This document shows positions 19,662 to 27,448 of a stretch of DNA of 48,803 bases, in pieces (positions within the stretch are counted from its first letter, which is position 1; every line of letters begins with the position of its first letter). The notes under the pieces are model-generated. The model was not told where the DNA came from and made no database searches. It was given only the letters and a program-made list of their open reading frames with translations. The stretch is taken from NCBI GenBank assembly GCA_011321725.1, contig DROX01000128.1:1-48803 (forward strand). Direction: 5' to 3'. Origin of the DNA: Nitrospirota bacterium (GTDB taxonomy: Bacteria; Nitrospirota; Thermodesulfovibrionia; Thermodesulfovibrionales; JdFR-85). Made by a program: the position numbers and the translations under genes.

Positions 19662-21635
19662 TCATCCTTTTACCATGACGGGAACCTGCTTTTCTTCAAG
19701 GAGTTTCTTAAGGCTGGGGAATTTATCCTTCATATGGGGTATGTGCATGGCCATCATGAACTCCTTCTCAAACTCTGGCTCAACGGCTATCTCCATGAAC
19801 TCAACAAAGCGTGCCTTCTCATCCGCCTCTCTTCGCTTGTCCCTGTTGAGCAGAGCCATCCTTGCACCATCGCCTGCAGCATTACCCACTGCATAAACCC
19901 TGTCTATCTCACAGTCAGGAAACATGCCGAGCGTAAGGGCGGACTCCTTGTCAATGTAGCTTCCAAAGGCACCGGCAAGCACCACCCTGTCAAGCCTCTC
20001 AACGCCCATCTTCTTCATCATCAGCTTTGCACCTGCATAGAGCGCTCCCTTTGCGAGCTGAAGTGCCCTCACATCCGCCTGTGTGATGGTGATGTCAGTG
20101 CCTATAGATGTCTCCTCAGCCCAGGCAATCACGTATTCAGGCTTTCCATCTGAACCCCGTCTGACCCTTGGTGTCTCCAGATCCATATTGAACTTGCCCG
20201 ATTTGTCAATGATTCCTGCCTTGAACATCTCTGCAACGGCATCTATGATTCCCGAGCCACATATACCCTTTGCATTCACCTTCTCAAGATGGGTGTGCCA
20301 GTCTGCCTTGCCAATGACCTTGTAAAGGGGCTCCTTTGTCTCAGGATCAATCTTCACCTTCTCTATTGCACCAGGGGCTGCACGCATGCCAAACTTTATC
20401 TGGGCCCCTTCAAAGGCAGGCCCTGTTGCACATGATGTGGAACATATCCTCTCACGATTACCCAGGAGAAGCTCCCCATTGGTGCCTATGTCAATGATCA
20501 GGACCATCTCATCCTGGTTGTAGGGCTCCTCGGCTATCAGGACACCCACGTTGTCGGCACCCACAAAGCCTGCCTCAATGGGCAGTATATGGACATATGA
20601 ACCTGGGTTGATCCTCAACCCCAGGTCCCTTGCCTTTATATCAAGGGAGTGCTGCACAGCGGGTATAAAGGGCGAACGGCCTATGTACTCCGGGTTGAAG
20701 CCAAGGAATATATGATGCATTGCTGTGTTGAAGACAATGGTCATATCAACTATTGCTGAACCACCGTTCTTGCCGTTTGTCCTCAGGTCAGCTGAGACCC
20801 TGTCAATGATCTCGTTCAGCCCCTCAATGATGGCATCCTGCATCTTCTGCAGACCATCAGGGTTTGTCATCGCATAGGTGATACGGCTCATCACATCCTC
20901 ACCATAGGGCACCTGCGGATTCATCATGGACTCTGTGTTTATCACCCTTCCCGTATTCATATCGCAGAGATATCCCACCACTGTGGTGGTGCCAATGTCA
21001 ACAGCAAGTCCATAGGAGGGCTCAACAAAACCGGGCTCTACCTTGACTATCTCCCTGTCCATCCATACAGTGACTGTAACCTTCCACTCTCCTTTCCTGA
21101 TAGCATCCTGCAGATCCTTCAGTGCCGTATAGTCAAAGCTGAGCCCCTTCAGTCCGTACTCATCCTCCAGAAATCCGAGTACCCTCTCCATGTCACCGGT
21201 GGTCATGTCGTGAAGCGATGGCGGGGGCAGTTCCACATTGTACTTTTTCACAGCAGGGTCAAGCCTTATGGACAGCTCTTTTGCAGCCTTCCTGACAACC
21301 TGCTTCCCTGCCCGTGAGCGTTCCGGCACGAATACCTTGAGGTCTCCCCGTATCTCCGCAGCACAGGCAAGCCTTATCCCAGGCCCATCCTCGGGCTTTA
21401 TATGTTTCAGTTCATCCTCGGTAAGGGGTGAGAGATGTTTCATGCCTGATTCTATATTGTCCTTTTCAAAGTAACCCTCCTCAATTCTCACCTTACACTT
21501 GCCGCATACCTTTTTGCCGCCACATAGGGCCTCAATGTCAACACCAAGGGCCTGTGCAGCATCAAGCACTGTCTTACCCTCCTGTACCTCACCGCGTCTG
21601 CCAGAGGGCTGAAAGATAACCCTGAACCTCTTCAT
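19662..21635 (-). CDS. RACo-type ASKHA ATP-dependent corrinoid activator with N-terminal 2Fe-2S ferredoxin domain
   Basis: 657 aa; ALCGGKKVCGKCKVRIEEG ferredoxin motif, GLAVDIGTTTVVGYLCDMNTG, LIIDIGTNGELLLGNRERI, LAGAFGSYIDKESALTLGMFPD. Confidence 0.92.
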   Translation of the reverse strand: MKRFRVIFQPSGRRGEVQEGKTVLDAAQALGVDIEALCGGKKVCGKCKVRIEEGYFEKDNIESGMKHLSPLTEDELKHIKPEDGPGIRLACAAEIRGDLKVFVPERSRAGKQVVRKAAKELSIRLDPAVKKYNVELPPPSLHDMTTGDMERVLGFLEDEYGLKGLSFDYTALKDLQDAIRKGEWKVTVTVWMDREIVKVEPGFVEPSYGLAVDIGTTTVVGYLCDMNTGRVINTESMMNPQVPYGEDVMSRITYAMTNPDGLQKMQDAIIEGLNEIIDRVSADLRTNGKNGGSAIVDMTIVFNTAMHHIFLGFNPEYIGRSPFIPAVQHSLDIKARDLGLRINPGSYVHILPIEAGFVGADNVGVLIAEEPYNQDEMVLIIDIGTNGELLLGNRERICSTSCATGPAFEGAQIKFGMRAAPGAIEKVKIDPETKEPLYKVIGKADWHTHLEKVNAKGICGSGIIDAVAEMFKAGIIDKSGKFNMDLETPRVRRGSDGKPEYVIAWAEETSIGTDITITQADVRALQLAKGALYAGAKLMMKKMGVERLDRVVLAGAFGSYIDKESALTLGMFPDCEIDRVYAVGNAAGDGARMALLNRDKRREADEKARFVEFMEIAVEPEFEKEFMMAMHIPHMKDKFPSLKKLLEEKQVPVMVKG

Positions 21636-21639
21636 CTAC

Positions 21640-21804
21640 TACCTCCTTGTATTGAAATTTTCAGTTTTTTTATTCAGGACCCCGGGAGGGGACAGAGAGG
21701 GGGAAGGAGGGAACCCGGAGTCCTTACCCGTGTTGCCACGGGAAAACCTGATCATCCCATAACGGGCGATAAAGGCTTCATATCCGTGAGAGGTTTGAGC
21801 CTCT
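21640..21804 (-). other. Candidate structured 5' leader/intergenic RNA upstream of the corrinoid activator
   Basis: Three perfect or near-perfect hairpins on the minus strand: GAGAGG-CTCAAA-CCTCTC (21788-21805), CCCGTG-GCAA-CACGGG with a GNRA loop (21727-21742), GGACUCCGGG...CCCGGGGUCC (21677-21723). Confidence 0.4.
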
Positions 21805-22548
21805 CTACAACGGAACCTCTTTTAATGATACACCTCTTATCAGACATCTGCTTTCCCTCTTCTGGGGATACCCCTTTGCCCTCCTCATGTAGGGACATAT
21901 GTTGATGCAGAAACCACAGTTGGGTTTGGCCTCAAAGGCCTTTATACCCTTTTTCAGGGAACGACACCTCTCATATATTACAATCCTCTCGTAGGGTGTC
22001 CTCACAGACCAGGTTCTGCCAGTGAGTGCCCTTGAAGGACAGTGCTGCACACAGAGGTCACACTCTCCACAGAGTGACTCGGTGATCGGCCTGTCAGGTT
22101 CAAAGGGTGCGTCTGTCAGTACAGTAGCCCAGGAGAGGGCTGGTCCATAATCGGGGTTTATCACAAGCCCGTTCTTGCCAATCCACCCAAGACCTGAACA
22201 TGTTGCAGCCGTCTTGTGGCTGAAGAGTTCATAGAGCCTTGACACAAAGGTACCATTCCTCCTGTCAGAATCAGGTGGTATGGAGAGGTATCTATACCCG
22301 AGGCCCCTCAGATACCTTTCGGTGAGTTTCTGGAGATTCAGTAGCCTCCTTACAGTTGTGGCATTCAATTTGCTGTCCAGGGCAATGGATATACCACGGT
22401 TCAGGTGGCTTATCTCCTCGCTGAGGGCCTCTGTAACATCACCCACGCCCACAAGGGTAGCTCCCTTTGCCTTCAGGAAATCCTTCAGTTGCTCTTTATC
22501 AGGCCTTCTTATTTGCCTCAGCCTCCTCTCGCATCCTTTTAAGGGCAC
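21805..22548 (-). CDS. QueG-like double 4Fe-4S cluster protein (start uncertain, ORF overlaps upstream gene)
   Basis: Up to 247 aa; LGWIGKNGLVINPDYGPALSWATVLTDAPFEPD, CGECDLCVQHCP, CGFCINICPYMRR; the upstream gene stops at 22499. Confidence 0.75.
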   Translation of the reverse strand: MPLKGCERRLRQIRRPDKEQLKDFLKAKGATLVGVGDVTEALSEEISHLNRGISIALDSKLNATTVRRLLNLQKLTERYLRGLGYRYLSIPPDSDRRNGTFVSRLYELFSHKTAATCSGLGWIGKNGLVINPDYGPALSWATVLTDAPFEPDRPITESLCGECDLCVQHCPSRALTGRTWSVRTPYERIVIYERCRSLKKGIKAFEAKPNCGFCINICPYMRRAKGYPQKRESRCLIRGVSLKEVPL

Positions 22549-23191
22549 TGACCATGTTTATTGCCTCCTGAAGTGCGTTGTTTGCATCAGGGGCATAGCC
22601 ATCAGCACCCCACTTCTCGGCAAGCTCCTGTGACACAGGTGCTCCACCGATCATGATCTTCACATCTGGGTTTTTCTCCCTCAGTTTATTGATCACCTTC
22701 TGCATACCCACCATTGTTGTGGTCATCATGGCGGAAAGACAGACAAGGTCAGAGTCGGTCTTTATCTGCTCCTCAACGAACTTGTCAAGGGGCACATCCC
22801 TTCCAAGGTCATACACATCAAAGCCTGCAACATCAAACATCATCTTGACAATGTTTTTGCCAATGTCATGGACATCACCCTCCACCGTGCCTATCACCAC
22901 AGAGCCCTTCACCCCGAGATCCATCTGCCTCACATGGGGCTTCAGGATATCAAGACCTGCATAGAGGGCATCGGCACACATGAGGAGTTCGGGAACAAAA
23001 TACTCCTGCTCCTCAAAGAGCCGACCCACCTCTTCCATGCCAGAGACAAGACCATCAAAGATGGCCTCATTTGCATCCATCCCGATCTCAACAGCCTCCT
23101 GTGCTGCCTCCTTCACAGCATCCTCGTCATACTGGATCACCCCGTTTTTGAGTCTTTCAAGGATCTCCCTTCTTTTCTCTTCGCTTACCAT
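22499..23191 (-). CDS. Corrinoid (B12-binding) methyl-carrier protein, MtaC/MtbC family
   Basis: 230 aa; VVIGTVEGDVHDIGKNIVKMMFDVAGFDVYDLGRDVPLDKFVE (DxHxxG), methionine-synthase-like N-terminal cap. Confidence 0.94.
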   Translation of the reverse strand: MVSEEKRREILERLKNGVIQYDEDAVKEAAQEAVEIGMDANEAIFDGLVSGMEEVGRLFEEQEYFVPELLMCADALYAGLDILKPHVRQMDLGVKGSVVIGTVEGDVHDIGKNIVKMMFDVAGFDVYDLGRDVPLDKFVEEQIKTDSDLVCLSAMMTTTMVGMQKVINKLREKNPDVKIMIGGAPVSQELAEKWGADGYAPDANNALQEAINMVSALKRMREEAEANKKA

Positions 23192-23204
23192 AAAAACTCC
23201 TCCT

Positions 23205-24230
23205 TTACTTTTTTATTTCATCCATCATTGCCTTCATGTTTTCAGGTGGCACAGTTGGCCAGATGTCACAACCCGGCCAGACAGCACTTACACCGTCATC
23301 AATGCACTTCCTCATGGTGGAACGCACAGTCTCCTCATCACCCGTGACAAGCACATTGTAGGGGTCATAATTTCCAAATATAAGCGCCTGGGGGCCTAAC
23401 TTCTTTCTTGTCTCTGCAATATCATTCTTCTGGTCAACGCTTATAGCCTTTGTGCCTGACTCCATCATGAAACCAACGATATCATTTGTCTTGCCACATA
23501 TGTGCAGTACTGTGTTACCCTTGAGCTCTGCGAATATCTTCTTCAGATAGGGCAGGATCAGGTTCTTGAAGACCCTTGGACTCAGCACATCCGATGTGGC
23601 ACCCATCTCACGCACTGTTATGTAATCCACACCCACGGACTCGTACTCTCTGGCAATCTTTATGATTACATCCGCAAGTTTGTCAAGGAGCTGGCCCGTC
23701 TTGTCGGGCTTTTTGAAGGAGAGCTTGAGGAGGTCATTCAGTTCCATGATCTGTCCTGCAAGGGTGAAGGGACCGAGCACATATGTGCCGATGGCGAACT
23801 CCTCGCCAATGTCCTTTTTCAGCATCTCTATCGCCTCTTTTACCAGGGGAACCCTTCCCTTTTTCTCCACCCCCTGGGGGACCTCTATATCCATCTCATC
23901 CTCATTATGGATAACCTTCTCCTTTATGGTGGGATAGAGTATATCCTCTGAATGGGCATATACATTTATCTGGCATCCCAGCGCCTCTGCCTCAACGGTG
24001 AGGTCAAAGGGAACCACTGCTGACTCAAATCCGAAAAGCTTCGGAGTGGTGGCAGCCGATTCCGCCATCATCCTTGCATCAAGGTGTACTGCGGCAAACT
24101 TGTAACCCAGGGTCTTGAGCCCCTCTGTTGTTACATTACCCATCCCGCTGAAACAGGGCACCCTGTCCACAGGTTCGCCTGAAAAGAGTTTCAAAATCCG
24201 TTCTCTTGAATTCATTGTTGTTACTGCCAT
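23205..24230 (-). CDS. MtaA/CmuA (uroporphyrinogen decarboxylase) family methyltransferase, paralog 1
   Basis: 341 aa; MNSRERILKLFSGEPVDRVPCFSG, TVLHICGKTNDIV (HxC) and VWPGCDIWPTVPPEN (distal Cys), consistent with MtaA-type zinc ligands. Confidence 0.9.
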   Translation of the reverse strand: MAVTTMNSRERILKLFSGEPVDRVPCFSGMGNVTTEGLKTLGYKFAAVHLDARMMAESAATTPKLFGFESAVVPFDLTVEAEALGCQINVYAHSEDILYPTIKEKVIHNEDEMDIEVPQGVEKKGRVPLVKEAIEMLKKDIGEEFAIGTYVLGPFTLAGQIMELNDLLKLSFKKPDKTGQLLDKLADVIIKIAREYESVGVDYITVREMGATSDVLSPRVFKNLILPYLKKIFAELKGNTVLHICGKTNDIVGFMMESGTKAISVDQKNDIAETRKKLGPQALIFGNYDPYNVLVTGDEETVRSTMRKCIDDGVSAVWPGCDIWPTVPPENMKAMMDEIKK

Positions 24231-24288
24231 AGCAGAATCTCTCCTTTCATTTCTGAAAATCTAAAATTTAATATCCGACCATCTGAAA

Positions 24289-25245
24289 TCATTTCTTTCT
24301 TCTTGCACCACCCTCTCTTACCTTCTGCACGAACTCAGAGAAGTATCTGTTTATTGGAAGATTTCCGTTTTCCGGGATCTCCCCTGTCTCATCGTATACC
24401 AGGGTGCTCAGCAGTATGTGAGCTGTTGCCACGGCAGGGAAAATCCTTGGTGCTGTTACAATGGGTCCGTAAAAGTTGAAGTCACTCCAGAGGGCTGTAC
24501 TCATCCCCTGCGCCACGGCATCCATGGCCCTGAAACCATCAAGACCCCATATCTCTTTTGATTCCTTCCACATATGGGTACCATTTGAGTAGGCACCCCC
24601 GCATGGAAGACCCAGCTTCTCCTTTATGATCCTGTTTGCAATCAATGAAAAGGATGTAGATGGCAGATTCATCACCGATGTGTCTACTATTATTGTATCA
24701 AACTGGTCAGCCCCCTGTGAAAGGATCATCTCAAGACTCTTGAGTCTTCCCATGGGTGTCTGATCCTGATCATCAAAGGCCTGTACTACCACATGCCTTA
24801 TGCCAAGGTCCTTCAGTCTCTGGACCTGCCCCCTGATGTCTTTGTCCCAGGGGGTGATGCTGTTGTATAGGAACCTGTCCTGCAGGCCCAGCTTTGCAAC
24901 ATATTCAGTTGCCTTTGCACGCTTTTCAGCAACCCACATATCTATGCCAAAGGGCATATCTGTGGTCTCCACATAAAAATCTATGTATACCTGAGCCTCC
25001 TCAGGTGTATTTGCAACCATTGCAACCATCGCAGGAATCCCTGTTGACCTGCTCAGTTCCTCCTGCCTGCGGATCAATTCTGTTGCCCGTTCTCGGTCAA
25101 ATTCTGCCCTCTTTCTGTCTATTAATATCCTGTCCTTGTTATGAAACATGGAGGCTATCAGCAGTGGCGGATGCTCTCCTGGCTGACCTCCTATCTTGAT
25201 GCCGTTGATATCAAAGACCTTCTGTTCTGTGCTGAATCTGAACAT
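24289..25245 (-). CDS. MtrH-family methyltransferase (tetrahydromethanopterin S-methyltransferase subunit H-like)
   Basis: 318 aa; MFRFSTEQKVFDINGIKIGGQPGEHPPLLIASMFHNKDRILID...DTSVMNLPSTSFSLIANRIIKEKLGLPCGGAYSNG. Confidence 0.93.
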   Translation of the reverse strand: MFRFSTEQKVFDINGIKIGGQPGEHPPLLIASMFHNKDRILIDRKRAEFDRERATELIRRQEELSRSTGIPAMVAMVANTPEEAQVYIDFYVETTDMPFGIDMWVAEKRAKATEYVAKLGLQDRFLYNSITPWDKDIRGQVQRLKDLGIRHVVVQAFDDQDQTPMGRLKSLEMILSQGADQFDTIIVDTSVMNLPSTSFSLIANRIIKEKLGLPCGGAYSNGTHMWKESKEIWGLDGFRAMDAVAQGMSTALWSDFNFYGPIVTAPRIFPAVATAHILLSTLVYDETGEIPENGNLPINRYFSEFVQKVREGGARRKK

Positions 25246-25267
25246 ACACTCTCCTTTGTGAAAGATT

Positions 25268-25291
25268 CCCTCCCCCGGACACGGGGGAGGG
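25268..25291. repeat. Perfect GC-rich hairpin CCCTCCCCCG-GACA-CGGGGGAGGG
   Basis: 10-bp perfect arms, 4-nt loop, between the CMD-like gene and mtrH-like gene. Confidence 0.7.
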
Positions 25292-25322
25292 TGATTGACT
25301 CCCCAACCTGATTAATCAGCAA

Positions 25323-25838
25323 TTAATAGATTCCGTGATCAAATTTCGGTGGTGGGAGATACTCCCACTCCTCACCTGCCTGGATCTTCTGTGCAAGCTC
25401 AACACACTTCACAGCATACTCAAAGGCATAGGGTATGCCCGGGCCGTTTGGTACGAAACCAGCAAGGAGACAACCTATGGCAGCAGCCTCAAAGACCTCT
25501 TCCACCGTGGCACCTGCCTTTACCGCCGGAAGCACATGGATGATGCATCTTGGTGACATGTAGGCCACCCCGCCTGCCATAAAGATGAGTTCCTTGATCT
25601 TCCTTGACAGCGCGCCATCCTTCCAGAAGGCATTATAGAAGTCTGCAAAGGTCTTTCCAGCCTCGGGATTGAGCTGGTTGATAATCTTGAACATCCTGGG
25701 TGTGAAGAGCATCTTCTCTTCCATGTACTTGTTTGCCTCTTCTGGTGACATTTTCTTTTCTTCTGACATGCTAACCTCCCTTTCTTTGCTCTCCGGCCTC
25801 ATGGCCAGAAATCTCCTGAAACTTTCAAGAATACCCAT
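25323..25838 (-). CDS. Carboxymuconolactone decarboxylase/AhpD-like family protein (atypical active site)
   Basis: 171 aa; ALSRKIKELIFMAGGVAYMSPRCIIHVLPAVKAGATVEEVFEAAAIGCLLAGFVPNGPG; CxxC reduced to SPRC. Start could be at an internal Met. Confidence 0.8.
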   Translation of the reverse strand: MGILESFRRFLAMRPESKEREVSMSEEKKMSPEEANKYMEEKMLFTPRMFKIINQLNPEAGKTFADFYNAFWKDGALSRKIKELIFMAGGVAYMSPRCIIHVLPAVKAGATVEEVFEAAAIGCLLAGFVPNGPGIPYAFEYAVKCVELAQKIQAGEEWEYLPPPKFDHGIY

Positions 25839-25919
25839 TTCTTACCTCCCCTTGATAAGGGCAATTTTCAATGCAGCCTTACCACCTCCTTTGATCTGGA
25901 TAAGGGTTGATTATGAATC

Positions 25920-26948
25920 CTACAGCCTCCAGTTCCTTGCCACCTCAATAAACTTCTGGATGTTTTCATAGGGCACGTTGGGAGGGATATCACAACCGGG
26001 CATGAGCACAAAGGCACCATCTGTGCCCGCTGTTTCTATGATACTCCTGCATGTCTGCTCCACATCCTGCACGCTTCCCTGTAGCATCACTGCCACAGGG
26101 TCAACATTTCCGGCAAAGCAGATCTTTCCTTGAAGCAGCTCCTTTGCCTTTGCAATGTCAGTCTTGTGATCAAGACTTATACAGCTTGCCCCTGTCTCTG
26201 GAAAGAGCTCCAGCCTGTCTGTTGTATTGCCACAGATATGCAGAAGTGTATGCACACCCTTTGACCTTGCCCAGTCAGTGAATTTCTTCAGCCCGGGTAT
26301 GGCAAACTGCTTGAACTGCCTCTTTGAGATCAGGTCACCCGAGGCTGTGGGGTCAGCAAGGCTGATAACCTCAAGGGTTCCATCATCAACCACCGGCTCG
26401 TAGAGATGTATCAGCAGGTCTGTGGCAAAATCCACAACCTTTTCAACAAAGGCCGGTTTCTTGAAGGTGGCCTTCATCATGGCCTCCTCTCCCACAAACC
26501 TTGCTCCCAGTGTAAAAGGACCCCAGGCAGTCATGGTAACCACATAGGTGTCACCAATTGCTGCCTTGGTCTTCCTCAGGGCATCCTTGACGGTGTTGAT
26601 GGTCTCATCCTTATCAATATCGCCTATATTCAGCCTGCTCAGGTCTTCTTCAGAGCTAATCAAGGGGTCTTCAAGATCAGGGGCACCAACCTCGCGAAAC
26701 TTTATCTTCCCGCCAAGGGCCGCAGCATGAAAGTTATTGTATCCTGAGCCTGCATATACAATATCACACTGTAGCTTCTCGCTCATGTCTATAAGCATCC
26801 TGGTCATCTTGTCAGAATCATTGGCAAGCTCCTGAAATGTTGTTCCCCAGTTGTGGATGCTCCACATTCCTCCACCAAAAAGGGTGACAGGTACCCTCTC
26901 TGGCTTGCCCCCTTCAAAGGCTTTTAATACCGTCTCTTTTGGTGTCAT
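25920..26948 (-). CDS. MtaA/CmuA (uroporphyrinogen decarboxylase) family methyltransferase, paralog 2
   Basis: 342 aa; MTPKETVLKAFEGGKPERVPVTLFGGG, HTLLHICGNTTDRL, VLMPGCDIPPNVPYENI. Confidence 0.9.
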   Translation of the reverse strand: MTPKETVLKAFEGGKPERVPVTLFGGGMWSIHNWGTTFQELANDSDKMTRMLIDMSEKLQCDIVYAGSGYNNFHAAALGGKIKFREVGAPDLEDPLISSEEDLSRLNIGDIDKDETINTVKDALRKTKAAIGDTYVVTMTAWGPFTLGARFVGEEAMMKATFKKPAFVEKVVDFATDLLIHLYEPVVDDGTLEVISLADPTASGDLISKRQFKQFAIPGLKKFTDWARSKGVHTLLHICGNTTDRLELFPETGASCISLDHKTDIAKAKELLQGKICFAGNVDPVAVMLQGSVQDVEQTCRSIIETAGTDGAFVLMPGCDIPPNVPYENIQKFIEVARNWRL

Positions 26949-27312
26949 AGAGGCCTCCTTCTTTGTATTGTTTTTTGTAATTGCCTATGATCATATCAAG
27001 GGTGCTCTTTACCTCGGAGAGAGACACAGGCCTGTTGAGGTGCTCTGCATTATCATGACAGGATGGATCATTGCTGATAACCAGAATGCAGACAGTGGGG
27101 TCAATCTTCCTGATTATGGCCGATGCATCCTTTGCACTGAGGCCCACATCCTTTGAATCAAGTACAGCAACAGCATAATGCCTCTGCAGTATCATCTTTA
27201 TTGCCTCTGCCGGATGTTCAATAGTATCCACATCATATCCGCTGTCTCTTAATACCGGATAGAGACCCTTTGTAAGCATCTGGTCACAACTGCAGAGTAG
27301 GATCCTTGTCAT
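26914..27312 (-). CDS. Degenerate response-regulator receiver-like protein
   Basis: Start at internal Met (MTRILLCSCDQMLTKGLYPVLRDSGYDVDTIEHPAEAIKMILQRHYAVAVLDSKDVG...CILVISND...NRPVSLSEV); receiver-like order but Arg where Lys is usual. Confidence 0.65.
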   Translation of the reverse strand: MTRILLCSCDQMLTKGLYPVLRDSGYDVDTIEHPAEAIKMILQRHYAVAVLDSKDVGLSAKDASAIIRKIDPTVCILVISNDPSCHDNAEHLNRPVSLSEVKSTLDMIIGNYKKQYKEGGLYDTKRDGIKSL

Positions 27313-27326
27313 GGCTCTTACAAAGT

Positions 27327-27343
27327 TGCAATTATAATGCCAG
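27327..27343 (-). promoter_or_regulatory. Candidate sigma54 promoter CTGGCATTATAATTGCA for the methyltransferase operon
   Basis: Minus-strand TGGCA...TTGCA with exact GG-N10-GC spacing (GG 27341-27340, GC 27329-27328). Confidence 0.65.
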
Positions 27344-27393
27344 AGGGTCAAACACCTGAATACAGCGGTTATGTCCTGGAGGGCAGGGATATG

Positions 27394-27433
27394 CGGGGAA
27401 TTTTTCCCCAGTTATGTGTGGAAAAATTCCCCG
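27394..27433. repeat. Perfect 14-bp inverted repeat CGGGGAATTTTTCC-N12-GGAAAAATTCCCCG
   Basis: Perfect arms 27394-27407 and 27420-27433; each arm is itself dyad-like (GGGGAA-TTT-TTCCCC; GGAA-AAA-TTCC). Terminator for the upstream osmC or regulator binding pair. Confidence 0.75.
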
Positions 27434-27448
27434 GACAGACAACCATCC

